29,855 nucleotides of DNA from a virus. Below the pieces are notes generated by a model that saw only the letters and a program-made list of their open reading frames with translations, had not been told where the DNA came from and ran no database searches. The stretch is taken from IMG/VR virus record IMGVR_UViG_3300028800_000255, positions 1 through 29,855 of that record. One strand, given 5' to 3'. Positions 16,016 through 22,250 of the stretch are shown one piece after another (position 1 is the first letter of the stretch; each line of letters begins with the position of its first letter). The position numbers and the translations under genes are program-made.

Positions 16016-16827
16016 TATTTTGGCTCCCAGTTCTCCACTGCGTATTTCTTCGCTTCAAAGTAGATGTCGTCCGGCTCGGATTTATCCCCCATCACCTCCT
16101 GCCACTTCTCCCCGTCACGCGCCCACATCGCATCATTCTGGCTGAACCACTCTTCAATGGGCTTCATATCGGGTGCCGGCAATCCGAGCTTCTCGCGAAT
16201 TCTTGCGGCATGCGCAACGCGTTCGGGCCGCTTGGCGATAAAGAAGTCCATCCAGAAGCGTAAATCACGCATGCGCTTCGTCATCGGGCTCTTCTTCACT
16301 ATAAAGCAGGCAGCCTGCACCATATAGTTCGGCAGGCCATGTACCATAGCAGAAATTTCATGCAGCCATGTATCGTCAAACCAGAAGGGGAAGTAGCTGG
16401 TGTAAATCTGGCCCGCAGCTTGCCGCCATACTTCCGGCACAATGGGAATAACCGGGCCTGCATTGGTCGTCCACCACGTCACGCGCTTTGCGTCCTTACT
16501 CACTGCGTCGGCAATGAAGGTGTCCCAGAAGGGGGTGACGCACAGCGCGCGGTCGGTCACAATCACGTACACATCGGCAGGTGCAGAGTCAGCCGCCTCG
16601 TTCCATACCGCGCCTAAAAAGGAGTTTTGCTTTTTGCAATGGCTGAGTGCCGGAATCGCCTCCTGATACATTCTCTCCGCCGCGCTTTGCGTCGCCCCAT
16701 CGTCCCAATCGCACGCCACCACATACCGGATTTCATGCTTACCGCTTTTGAGCATATCCAGAGCGCCGATGACCGTGCGCATATTGGAGTGATTGGAGCG
16801 AGAGGCGCAGAGGACGGATATTTTCAT
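16015..16827 (-). CDS. Glycosyltransferase-like protein (GT-A type), first of three in map order
   Basis: A 270-residue soluble protein. It starts MKISVLCASRSN, has YVVACDWDDG at ~35-44 and VYVIVTDRAL at ~86-95 in the position of the acidic metal-binding motif, WFDDTWLHEI in the acceptor region and a basic C-terminus. This is the N-terminal nucleotide-sugar fold of GT-A enzymes, but I see no clean DxD. Function may be transfer of a sugar to DNA, virion protein or host polymer; substrate cannot be read. AAGGA precedes the start, which overlaps the previous gene by four bases (ATGA). Confidence 0.65.
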   Translation of the reverse strand: MKISVLCASRSNHSNMRTVIGALDMLKSGKHEIRYVVACDWDDGATQSAAERMYQEAIPALSHCKKQNSFLGAVWNEAADSAPADVYVIVTDRALCVTPFWDTFIADAVSKDAKRVTWWTTNAGPVIPIVPEVWRQAAGQIYTSYFPFWFDDTWLHEISAMVHGLPNYMVQAACFIVKKSPMTKRMRDLRFWMDFFIAKRPERVAHAARIREKLGLPAPDMKPIEEWFSQNDAMWARDGEKWQEVMGDKSEPDDIYFEAKKYAVENWEPK

Positions 16828-17735
16828 GCTTGTGCTTCCTTATATAGAATCTCTCTTAGGAATGGGACATCGCACTTACCGGCAGCACGCATTGCCTGCA
16901 CCTCACGCATCATGCGGTCGAACTTTGGCTTCTCAGCGCTATAATGATAAAATCCGCCCTCGCCAACCCAGACATCGACACCGTTGTGATGATAGCACCA
17001 TGCGCGCGGGCACAAACGCATCTTACCGCCCATCGCCTCGCTCTGAAAATAAAGGAAGCTCTCGGTGAAGCAATTTCGGAAAGCCGTCATATAGCCACCG
17101 TAGGCTTTTAAAAAGTCCATACGGAAGATGGCGGCATACATATTCAGGCATGGCGCTTTCGCCGCAGCCATACCCAGGCACTCCATATGGTCGGCAGGGT
17201 CAACCAGGTCAATGTCCTTCGGCCCCGGCGCCAGCTGAATCGGAATAGCCACGTCACCGGAATTTACAGTAGGAAATAAAATCTGCAGCGAGGGGTCCTT
17301 GTCAAACTCCCGGATGCATTCCTCAACCCAGTCCATACACCAGATAATATCCGAGGAGGTGTACACAACATATTTTGTGTCATCCGTCGCATGACGTGCA
17401 AGGATATCGTTGAATAATGCCCATTGAGACATCTTACCAGGATAAAAGGCGAGCTGGTAGCCGCCGGACTGCTTATGATGTGCTGACAGCCCCTCGCGCA
17501 CGATATCGGAGCTGCGCGCATCCGCTACCACCAGGTCAACATCCGGACGCGTGTTAACCACGGAGTCAATGCAGTCCATATATATAAAGGGACGGGCGCG
17601 ACTTTTATTCCCCAGCGTATTAATACGATTGGCTATCTGCTCGTTGGATAGTCGAATAAGCGGGCGTCCGCAACCGTCTTCGACGCCAGCATCAGGCGAA
17701 TACGTCGGCATGTAGGCAAGAATCGATTTTGCCAT
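16824..17735 (-). CDS. Glycosyltransferase-like protein, second of three
   Basis: A 303-residue protein with KYVVYTSSDIIWCMDWVEEC at ~121-140, where S-S-D-I takes the place of the DxD metal site, preceded by VDLVVADARSSD at ~66-77 and YPGKMSQWALFNDIL. Later YGGYMTAFRNCFTESFLYFQSEAMGG and YHHNG look like the acceptor-side GT2 signature. GGGG lies upstream. Overlap by four bases with the 270-residue glycosyltransferase indicates joint translation. No membrane segment. Confidence 0.7.
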   Translation of the reverse strand: MAKSILAYMPTYSPDAGVEDGCGRPLIRLSNEQIANRINTLGNKSRARPFIYMDCIDSVVNTRPDVDLVVADARSSDIVREGLSAHHKQSGGYQLAFYPGKMSQWALFNDILARHATDDTKYVVYTSSDIIWCMDWVEECIREFDKDPSLQILFPTVNSGDVAIPIQLAPGPKDIDLVDPADHMECLGMAAAKAPCLNMYAAIFRMDFLKAYGGYMTAFRNCFTESFLYFQSEAMGGKMRLCPRAWCYHHNGVDVWVGEGGFYHYSAEKPKFDRMMREVQAMRAAGKCDVPFLREILYKEAQA

Positions 17736-17737
17736 AC

Positions 17738-18502
17738 TTATTCCCCGTGCCCATCATGTTCTCTGCTGTGCTGCTCATCCGTCATCGCGTCCGGCATTTT
17801 CGGGTATTGCATCGGCTGCCTTGGCTGGAACATCCGGAAGTTATACCCAAGGTCGCCCCAATGCTGAGTGAAGTTGGAAATCCCGTGGTCTACGAAGATG
17901 CGCATGCCATGCTCGCGAATCTTGCGGGTAAAGTAGCGGTCCTCGCCGATATACTTATTATACTGTGGCATCCACGTCACCTCAAAGTGCGGAGCCGGGA
18001 TGGCGCGCAGCTTCTCCATCTTCACCATCATCAGGCCCATACCCACCTTATCCGCTTCCTCAACGCCAATCTTACCGAAGGACTCAATCATCTTGTAATT
18101 TAAATCTTCCGCCGTATACATCAGCGAATCCTGCTTGCGGCAATAATTCGCCGCCAGAACATCAATCTCAGGATTGTTATGCATCGCCTGCAGCATGCGC
18201 AGCGGCGCATCATGCGGAGGCTCGATATCATCATCCCACCAGAGCTGATGTGTGCATTCGTCCGCCAATGCCTCGTTGAGACAATCCTGCCGCGACTGCG
18301 GCAATACCGATGCCTGCATGCGCGAGATAATGGAAAAGGGAATGCCTGCGGCTGTCAGACAATGAATCATCATCGCAAAGCCCATGGCAGGGCGCGCCAG
18401 CATAGGGCGATTACAGCATACCGATATCGCAAGCTTTATGGAGGGGATGTTATGGTTCTGCGGTGAGGGGAGCGTGGCGATGGCGGGGGAGGAAGTGTTC
18501 AT
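17738..18502 (-). CDS. Glycosyltransferase-like protein with DxD motif, third of three
   Basis: A 254-residue product starting MNTSSPAIA. The frame is open further upstream but only through the neighbouring Cys4 gene. Residues 88-96, WWDDDIEPP, give an exemplary DxD metal-binding site; VGMGLMMVKMEKL, the phenylalanine-anchored PHFEVTW, then GEDRYFTRKIREHG at 186-199 and DHGISNFTQHWG at ~205-216 match GT-A/GT2-like glycosyltransferases of phages. No good ribosome binding site (a weak GAG). The leader holds two copies of a CCTCCTTTTAT block on this strand. It is two bases from the next gene in the operon. Confidence 0.75.
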   Translation of the reverse strand: MNTSSPAIATLPSPQNHNIPSIKLAISVCCNRPMLARPAMGFAMMIHCLTAAGIPFSIISRMQASVLPQSRQDCLNEALADECTHQLWWDDDIEPPHDAPLRMLQAMHNNPEIDVLAANYCRKQDSLMYTAEDLNYKMIESFGKIGVEEADKVGMGLMMVKMEKLRAIPAPHFEVTWMPQYNKYIGEDRYFTRKIREHGMRIFVDHGISNFTQHWGDLGYNFRMFQPRQPMQYPKMPDAMTDEQHSREHDGHGE

Positions 18503-18515
18503 TGTACAACTCGCG

Positions 18516-18539
18516 ATAAAAGGAGGAATAAAAGGAGGA
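18516..18539. repeat. Perfect tandem 12-bp repeat
   Basis: ATAAAAGGAGGA occurs twice back to back. On the minus (transcribed) strand it reads as two CCTCCTTTTAT anti-SD-like blocks within the 67-base leader of the DxD glycosyltransferase. On the plus strand it looks like two ribosome binding sites, but no gene follows. Confidence 0.6.
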
Positions 18540-18569
18540 AGTAGAGAATAACAAGAAGTAGAAATATCA

Positions 18570-18779
18570 TCATAGCAACGCCAGCTTACCCTTCCACTCC
18601 CCACACCAGTCCTTATGGTCCATGTTGGGGAAGGTGGCAATCGGAGCCGCCTGTACGCCGTTCGGGGTTCGCACCTGCGCCACCACCACCTGGGCATGCG
18701 CCACATGGCAGAACCCGGTATTTATATCTTTGAGATTCCGGCGAAAGAACTTGCAGGTTCCGCACGATTCATCATTCAT
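18570..18779 (-). CDS. Small four-cysteine protein, likely metal-binding
   Basis: A 69-residue protein with Cys at 6, 9, 24 and 59 (CGTCKFFRR...GFCH...DWCGEW), the pattern of a phage Cys4 protein that may hold zinc or an iron-sulfur cluster. It overlaps the stop of the BrnA-like gene as ATGA. Function unknown. Confidence 0.7.
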   Translation of the reverse strand: MNDESCGTCKFFRRNLKDINTGFCHVAHAQVVVAQVRTPNGVQAAPIATFPNMDHKDWCGEWKGKLALL

Positions 18780-18934
18780 TTCCGTCGCTCCACATACTGC
18801 CGCAGGATATCGTTAATCCGCGACTGCCATTTGGGGCCAGACTCCCGGAAGAAGTCCAGCACCCTCTGGTCCAGTCGTATTGAAATAGCCCGCTTGCCGA
18901 ACAAGACAGGCTTATCAGCAAGCTTCTTGCCCAT
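18776..18934 (-). CDS. BrnA-like orphan antitoxin / DNA-binding protein
   Basis: A 52-residue protein. Its core, AISIRLDQRVLDFFRESG then WQSRINDILRQYV, follows the pattern of the BrnA/CopG-like ribbon-helix-helix antitoxin C-terminal domain (V-x-L-R-L-D-x-V-L-x-F-F-R..G..wQ.RiN..Lr.yv). The N-terminus is only 15 residues, so it consists of just the DNA-binding domain. No BrnT toxin is encoded beside it. It is flanked by the Lys-rich peptide (one-base TAATG overlap) and the Cys4 protein (ATGA overlap). It is likely a transcription regulator or an orphan antitoxin neutralising a host BrnT-like toxin. Confidence 0.65.
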   Translation of the reverse strand: MGKKLADKPVLFGKRAISIRLDQRVLDFFRESGPKWQSRINDILRQYVERRK

Positions 18935-19041
18935 TACTTCTTCTTCGCAACCACTTTCAGAACTTTATTCACCGCTTTCTTCGCCACTTTCTTCACTGCT
19001 TTTTTCACCACCTTCTTGGCGGTCGATTTTGATTTAGCCAT
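18934..19041 (-). CDS. Lys/Ala/Val-rich histone-like peptide, 35 aa
   Basis: The product is MAKSKSTAKK followed by repeats of V-V-K-K-A-V-K-K, ending VAKKK: 15 lysines in 35 residues and no acidic residue. An almost perfect AAAGGAG site sits seven bases before the ATG, so it is probably well expressed. The K-K-A/V-x pattern resembles histone H1 C-terminal tails and bacterial histone-like peptides; it likely binds DNA or RNA, for example during packaging. Stop and next ATG overlap (TAATG). Confidence 0.7.
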   Translation of the reverse strand: MAKSKSTAKKVVKKAVKKVAKKAVNKVLKVVAKKK

Positions 19042-19053
19042 AACAAGTCTCCT

Positions 19054-19197
19054 TTATTGAATCCCGGTTAACGTTAACGGCACGCCACTTAAGTAATCCA
19101 CGGCAGGATGCAATATTCGCCACAGCACCCGATACCGGTGATAGACCTCCTGCAAGTCCGCATGGTATTTTAGCAGCATCGCAGAGGCTTTTGTCAT
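19054..19197 (-). CDS. Small hypothetical protein, 47 aa
   Basis: MTKASAMLLKYHADLQEV at the start, one helical segment, then a short hydrophobic tail (YLSGVPLTLTG). The stop is 12 bases from the start of the histone-like peptide. GAAAGT lies next to the ATG, a poorly spaced binding site. Coding status rests on the open frame in a fully compact operon. Confidence 0.5.
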   Translation of the reverse strand: MTKASAMLLKYHADLQEVYHRYRVLWRILHPAVDYLSGVPLTLTGIQ

Positions 19198-19221
19198 ACT
19201 TTCAAACCACCACCCCACTCT

Positions 19222-19425
19222 TTAAAACTTCACAATTCTGTACCCGGCAGCCGCTATAGACTCAAACGCCGCCTTCATAGCATCAAGTCTGTAATTCACA
19301 ACGCGCTTGCGCACCAACTTCTTCTCCACCTCCGCATACGCCTGCAGCATATCGTCTATCAAGGAAGACTGCTGCCGGGGAGTTAACCCGGAGGGGGCCA
19401 TCAGCGATAAGTTGCTCGTGTCCAT
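19222..19425 (-). CDS. Hypothetical protein, 67 aa
   Basis: Helix-rich and basic, with QQSSLIDDMLQAYAEVEKKLVRKR and a C-terminal AAGYRIVKF strand. Its start shares one base with the stop of the previous gene. No recognisable domain. Confidence 0.65.
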   Translation of the reverse strand: MDTSNLSLMAPSGLTPRQQSSLIDDMLQAYAEVEKKLVRKRVVNYRLDAMKAAFESIAAAGYRIVKF

Positions 19426-19655
19426 CAGACCTTCTTCAACTCCTCCATCGCAGCCTTCGCAATCTTCACCGCCAGCTCCGCCGTCTTCTGCACATTAAAG
19501 TCATGGCGAAACACCCCAGCCGCCGCCGAGCCTGACAACGCGCCCTTGGTCAGCTCAATCAGCAGATTATTCTCCAACGCCTCAATCTCGCCGGGGTCCA
19601 CATACTCATAGTCGGGGTGCTGGAGAACAATCTCCTTCGATTCACGCTCAGCCAT
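19425..19655 (-). CDS. Hypothetical protein, 76 aa
   Basis: Acidic N-terminus (HPDYEYVDPGEIEALENN) and a helical C-terminal half ending KIAKAAMEELKKV. AGAGGA lies six bases upstream. The palindrome at 19691-19709 is 36 bases before the start and may control this gene. Function unknown. Confidence 0.65.
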   Translation of the reverse strand: MAERESKEIVLQHPDYEYVDPGEIEALENNLLIELTKGALSGSAAAGVFRHDFNVQKTAELAVKIAKAAMEELKKV

Positions 19656-19690
19656 AATATTTCCTCTTAATAGTTAGTGTTTAGTTTTTT

Positions 19691-19709
19691 GTATATACTT
19701 AGTATATAC
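19691..19709. promoter_or_regulatory. Perfect GTATATACT palindrome, operator candidate
   Basis: GTATATACT-T-AGTATATAC, nine-base arms with a one-base centre, between the 64-residue and 76-residue leftward genes. Its half site GTATATAC recurs at 20365, 20427 and 20717, which suggests a shared regulator. TATACT within it could serve as a -10 box. Confidence 0.55.
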
Positions 19710-19903
19710 TATTCCTTCACCCCATGCCACCCCTTTTCCTCCAGGGCCGAGATTATGCACTCCGCGATATGCTCCGGGTACAAACCCTCCGGCGCGTAAC
19801 TCGCTTTGGGCTGATGGGGAAAGGAGGAGAGATAGTCGGACAATATCGCCGTCATGTCATGCAGCAGGTCGTTACGAATCTGCGGGTCGCGCTTTGGGAC
19901 CAT
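19709..19903 (-). CDS. Hypothetical protein, 64 aa
   Basis: Starts MVPKRDPQIRNDLLHDM, with GAGGGA six bases upstream that lies over the end of the previous gene; a longer frame through that gene has no support. It has a helical body and a SALEEKGWHGVKE end. Short phage proteins of the form 'aia..ii.aLe..Gw' occur often, with unknown role. Confidence 0.65.
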   Translation of the reverse strand: MVPKRDPQIRNDLLHDMTAILSDYLSSFPHQPKASYAPEGLYPEHIAECIISALEEKGWHGVKE

Positions 19904-19905
19904 AC

Positions 19906-20097
19906 TCAATCCCTCACATCCATATTCTGGTCCACGCAATATGCCTTGCGCTGTGGCCAGCTCGCCAGCTGTTTCTCCCTGTGCGGCTTCGTGCACAGCG
20001 CCTCCCCGATATTCTCATAGCTGCAGTTCCGGCGCATCGCACGGCGCTTCCTGCTTCTGGCGGAGGTCGCCACTTCAAAGTCAATGTTCTGTGCCAC
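19906..20097 (-). CDS. Hypothetical basic protein, 63 aa, GTG start
   Basis: Starts at GTG with GGGGA upstream over the end of the 86-residue gene. Arg-rich (SARSRKRRAMRRN) then three Cys at 25, 35 and 54 with CVDQNMD at the end. It could be a small nucleic-acid-binding protein. No domain recognised. Confidence 0.55.
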   Translation of the reverse strand: MAQNIDFEVATSARSRKRRAMRRNCSYENIGEALCTKPHREKQLASWPQRKAYCVDQNMDVRD

Positions 20098-20098
20098 C

Positions 20099-20359
20099 TC
20101 AGAATCCCCTTATCTTCGTCTCGTCAAAGATTGAAATTCCCATAGCTTCATACTTATGAGCTGTAACGCGAGGACCGTGAACATGATGCAATGGCAGACC
20201 AGCCAAATCACGCTCATCAAACTGAACAGCAATATCACCGCTAAACACATGAAAGCCCGCCCCAGTCTTCCCCATATACTCATACGCACTCTCAGGATTT
20301 GCAAAATAATAGTGATGGCCAACCATCAGCAGCGAGGGCAAGATTGATTCAATGTCCAT
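20099..20359 (-). CDS. Hypothetical protein, first gene of the leftward packaging operon
   Basis: An 86-residue soluble protein (MDIESILPSLLMVGHH, then SAYEYMGKTGAGFHVF, AVQFDERDLAG, HVHGPRVTA) with several His and no Cys. It has no ribosome binding site; a promoter ends six bases before its ATG, so its message should be leaderless. It heads a run of leftward genes ending with terminase. I do not recognise it. Confidence 0.7.
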   Translation of the reverse strand: MDIESILPSLLMVGHHYYFANPESAYEYMGKTGAGFHVFSGDIAVQFDERDLAGLPLHHVHGPRVTAHKYEAMGISIFDETKIRGF

Positions 20360-20365
20360 ATACTG

Positions 20366-20394
20366 TATATACGCGATTTATTGGCTTTTTGCAA
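20366..20394 (-). promoter_or_regulatory. Leftward promoter overlapping a GTATATAC operator, predicted leaderless
   Basis: On the minus strand TTGCAA (20394-20389), a 17-base spacer and TATATA (20371-20366). Initiation seven bases past the -10 falls on the A of the ATG at 20359. The -10 is embedded in ATATAC-T-GTATAT (20358-20370), so a dimer bound there would block the promoter. Confidence 0.6.
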
Positions 20395-20426
20395 GATTTA
20401 AAATTTATGCGTTCCTTATAACTATC

Positions 20427-20434
20427 GTATATAC
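20427..20434. promoter_or_regulatory. GTATATAC motif copy
   Basis: One 8-base self-complementary copy of the motif seen at 19691 and 20365, lying ahead of the small rightward gene at 20517. Confidence 0.4.
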
Positions 20435-20488
20435 AAGCATGCGAAACAATATTCTGTGTGTGACACGCTCTCCTCTCAAGCTATCCCA

Positions 20489-20498
20489 GGTTATAACC
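20489..20498. promoter_or_regulatory. GGTTATAACC palindrome
   Basis: A perfect 10-base palindrome 18 bases before the ATG of the small rightward gene, immediately upstream of its ribosome binding site; possible operator. It contains the ATAAC core also found in the rightward promoter blocks. Confidence 0.35.
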
Positions 20499-20516
20499 CA
20501 CATAAGGGAGGACCAC

Positions 20517-20666
20517 ATGCAATATACCGTACCCATCACCGACACTCCGCTCGACTCCATCGAATTTGAAATAGAGCGCTATCGACGCAGACGCGACCGT
20601 CAGGTTAAATACTGGGGATGGCGTCCACCTCAGCGCACCGTGCAGGAAAATAATCCGGATGATTAA
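20517..20666 (+). CDS. Small basic hypothetical protein, 49 aa
   Basis: MQYTVPITDTPLDSIEFE, then an Arg cluster (YRRRRDRQVKYWGWRPP). AGGGAGGA lies four bases before the ATG, an excellent site; a longer in-frame upstream ATG has none. It is alone on the plus strand, divergent from the leftward operon, so an early regulator or DNA-binding peptide is plausible. Confidence 0.65.
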   Translation: MQYTVPITDTPLDSIEFEIERYRRRRDRQVKYWGWRPPQRTVQENNPDD

Positions 20667-20716
20667 AAATTTTTTAGCGACGTGCACTTTTAAAACGAAG
20701 GGGGGGGTGCCTCCCT

Positions 20717-20724
20717 GTATATAC
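20717..20724. promoter_or_regulatory. GTATATAC motif copy
   Basis: Further copy of the 8-base palindromic motif, in the gap after the 49-residue rightward gene. Confidence 0.4.
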
Positions 20725-20792
20725 AAAGTCAATTTTTTGCATATTTTGGTGGGGGAGCATTAGGCCAAATCCACCCGCCGGCCCAAACTTAG

Positions 20793-20835
20793 CCCCCACC
20801 CCTCCCCCGTACCCCCTCTTACCCCTACTACCCCC
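20793..20835 (-). other. G-quadruplex-forming stretch
   Basis: On the minus strand six runs of 4-5 G are separated by one to five bases, easily satisfying the four-run quadruplex pattern. It lies in non-coding DNA between the leftward operon and the early genes. Confidence 0.7.
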
Positions 20836-20901
20836 TGCTGCCTATCACACACACGCCACACACCACACGCGCCGCGCTCATTGATGTCATTCATTTTGTT
20901 A

Positions 20902-20930
20902 TTGACTGTTCATAACTAGTGGGCTAGTGT
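20902..20930 (+). promoter_or_regulatory. Rightward promoter, shared block copy 1
   Basis: TTGACT, 17 bases, TAGTGT. The block TTATTGACTGTTCATAAC matches three other sites. It precedes the 222-residue gene with a leader of ~40 bases. GTGTATACAC overlaps the -10 region and may be an operator. Confidence 0.55.
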
Positions 20931-20962
20931 ATACACATGCAAGGCAATGACGCCTTGTTAAT

Positions 20963-20973
20963 CTCAGGGGATT
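20963..20973. repeat. 11-base inverted repeat, left arm
   Basis: CTCAGGGGATT contains the ribosome binding site of the 222-residue gene and is the exact reverse complement of 21647-21657 just after that gene's stop. Confidence 0.6.
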
Positions 20974-20977
20974 AGTT

Positions 20978-21646
20978 ATGAATGCATTAAAGGAACTAGA
21001 AAACGATACAAGCCACTTTGCGCCTAGTGTGTCGCAAGCCTTGCGCGGCAAGATGTTTGAGGTGGCCGAAGCAATCAAAGAGGACTTTATAAGCGATTGC
21101 GGACGTGAGGCGCACGGGTGCAACAGAATAGAGCCCATATACGGCAAGTCTTATGATGGCTTTATACCCTTTCAAGATGGTGGCTATGAGATAAGCGAAT
21201 TTTATCGGAACGATATTGATAGCTCCTACCACTTCACCAAAGCACAAAGTGAGAGTATGGAAAGGAGCAAAAAGGATATGTATGAATCTTTTTATCATGA
21301 CCATATTAAAGGCAATGATAAGCGTGCTGCGGATGTAAAGCTAGACAAGGATTTTAGCTATAGTGATTTGCCGGAAAAGCTGCAAAGCGTATTCTCTGAT
21401 TATGAAAATGAATGGTTTGAATCTGCCTTGCTACGTTGTGAGCTATGGGTAAGCGATGGCTACCACGATGACAAGGCGGATACTATCTACTATCGGGTGT
21501 CCCTTGGCTACAAAGACGCGCCGTATTATCGCAGCAAGTATGACGAAACACTATTTGAGGGCAACGTGTCAATCAAGGCATTTATGAAAGCCAAGCCAGA
21601 GGCATTTGTAGCCATGCTCAAAAAGAAAATGGATAAGGTATCTTAG
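20978..21646 (+). CDS. Hypothetical early protein, 222 aa
   Basis: Soluble, strongly charged protein rich in Asp, Glu, Lys, Tyr and Phe (DGGYEISEFYRNDIDSSY, SYSDLPEKLQSVFSDYENEWF, RVSLGYKDAPYYRSKYD). Two Cys near residues 41 and 48 only. No domain I recognise. AGGGGA provides the ribosome binding site within an inverted repeat arm. Promoter at 20902. It is the largest product of its transcription unit; such isolated, promoter-proximal phage genes are often host-takeover or anti-defence factors, but this is speculation. Confidence 0.75.
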   Translation: MNALKELENDTSHFAPSVSQALRGKMFEVAEAIKEDFISDCGREAHGCNRIEPIYGKSYDGFIPFQDGGYEISEFYRNDIDSSYHFTKAQSESMERSKKDMYESFYHDHIKGNDKRAADVKLDKDFSYSDLPEKLQSVFSDYENEWFESALLRCELWVSDGYHDDKADTIYYRVSLGYKDAPYYRSKYDETLFEGNVSIKAFMKAKPEAFVAMLKKKMDKVS

Positions 21647-21657
21647 AATCCCCTGAG
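21647..21657. repeat. 11-base inverted repeat, right arm
   Basis: AATCCCCTGAG starts directly after the stop of the 222-residue gene and can pair with its ribosome binding site (20963-20973). Confidence 0.6.
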
Positions 21658-21710
21658 GATCGCCCTCGGCATGGCGCTAAACTGCCCATAACATTTAAGG
21701 AGCGCACACC

Positions 21711-21860
21711 ATGCAACGCTTTATCATATACCAGCTGCACAACTGCTGGCATTACTTTGATGTCACACGACCGCGTCAGCCGGCGGGGCCATTCATTAAT
21801 CTTGACAGCTGCCTTGCATCTGTCAGCAACGCAAGAGAGGGCCGTAAGTATGTCATATGA
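21711..21860 (+). CDS. Small hypothetical protein, 49 aa
   Basis: MQRFIIYQLHNCWHYFDVTR, then Pro/Gly and INLDSCLASVSNAREGRKYVI. AAGGAG lies eight bases upstream. Its last codons overlap the next gene by 11 bases. No known family. Confidence 0.65.
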   Translation: MQRFIIYQLHNCWHYFDVTRPRQPAGPFINLDSCLASVSNAREGRKYVI

Positions 21861-22167
21861 ACACTCTATCTATTGGAGACATGGCTTTGCCGATGCAGTC
21901 ATGCAGCGCCCATGCAAGAGCCCGTTGCCTCAAGACTATAAACACATTAGAATGAATGCGGAATATATCGCGGGGTTCATGGAAGGTGAAAGCAGAATGT
22001 GTTTACGATGCAATCATTGTGGGCTACCAGTCAATCTGGCATTAGAGCCGCAAGCCAATAGACGCGACATGGTACTCATTATATGTGATATGTGCGCGGC
22101 TATTCCCGACACTAAGCTTGCAGCACTTCCCGTCATGCTGTACCAGGCACCGGAGATAAGCCAGTGA
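21850..22167 (+). CDS. Zinc-ribbon-like hypothetical protein, 105 aa
   Basis: Start MSYEHSIYW has GAGAGG upstream. Residues 13-45 resemble a short helix motif (YWRHGFADAV, MNAEYIAGFMEG, as in small phage proteins that begin with 'G..dA..g'). Cys at 51, 54, 57, 79 and 82 (CLRCNHCG, ICDMCA) suggest a zinc ribbon. Stop overlaps the next small gene as ATGA. Confidence 0.7.
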   Translation: MSYEHSIYWRHGFADAVMQRPCKSPLPQDYKHIRMNAEYIAGFMEGESRMCLRCNHCGLPVNLALEPQANRRDMVLIICDMCAAIPDTKLAALPVMLYQAPEISQ

Positions 22168-22250
22168 TGGAATTTATTATCGGCACAATAATCTGTTATA
22201 TCATTATAACGTGCGTATGCATCCTGCTTGCGCTTTGCGGTATGCGCTAG
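22167..22250 (+). CDS. 27-aa single-span membrane peptide
   Basis: MEFIIGTIICYIIITCVCILLALCGMR: one continuous hydrophobic segment with an acidic start and a basic end, four Cys. GGAGAT upstream and ATGA overlap with the previous gene support it. It ends four bases inside the convergent leftward gene. A role as a membrane-perturbing or lysis-related peptide is possible. Confidence 0.55.
   Translation: MEFIIGTIICYIIITCVCILLALCGMR

Larger units (their letters stand above)
20667..20977. other. Non-coding control stretch with G/C-run asymmetry
   Basis: No gene is visible. The left part has an 8-base G run at 20700 and a GTATATAC copy at 20717; the middle (20793-20835) has six runs of four or five C on the plus strand; then a CA-rich segment; then a rightward promoter at 20902 with GTGTATACAC (20927-20936). 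It could hold an origin, packaging or switch function. Confidence 0.6.

Noticed and set aside
19691-20724. Attachment site made of the GTATATAC repeats
   Set aside because: No integrase gene is in the window and the motif is short and palindromic, which fits operators better.
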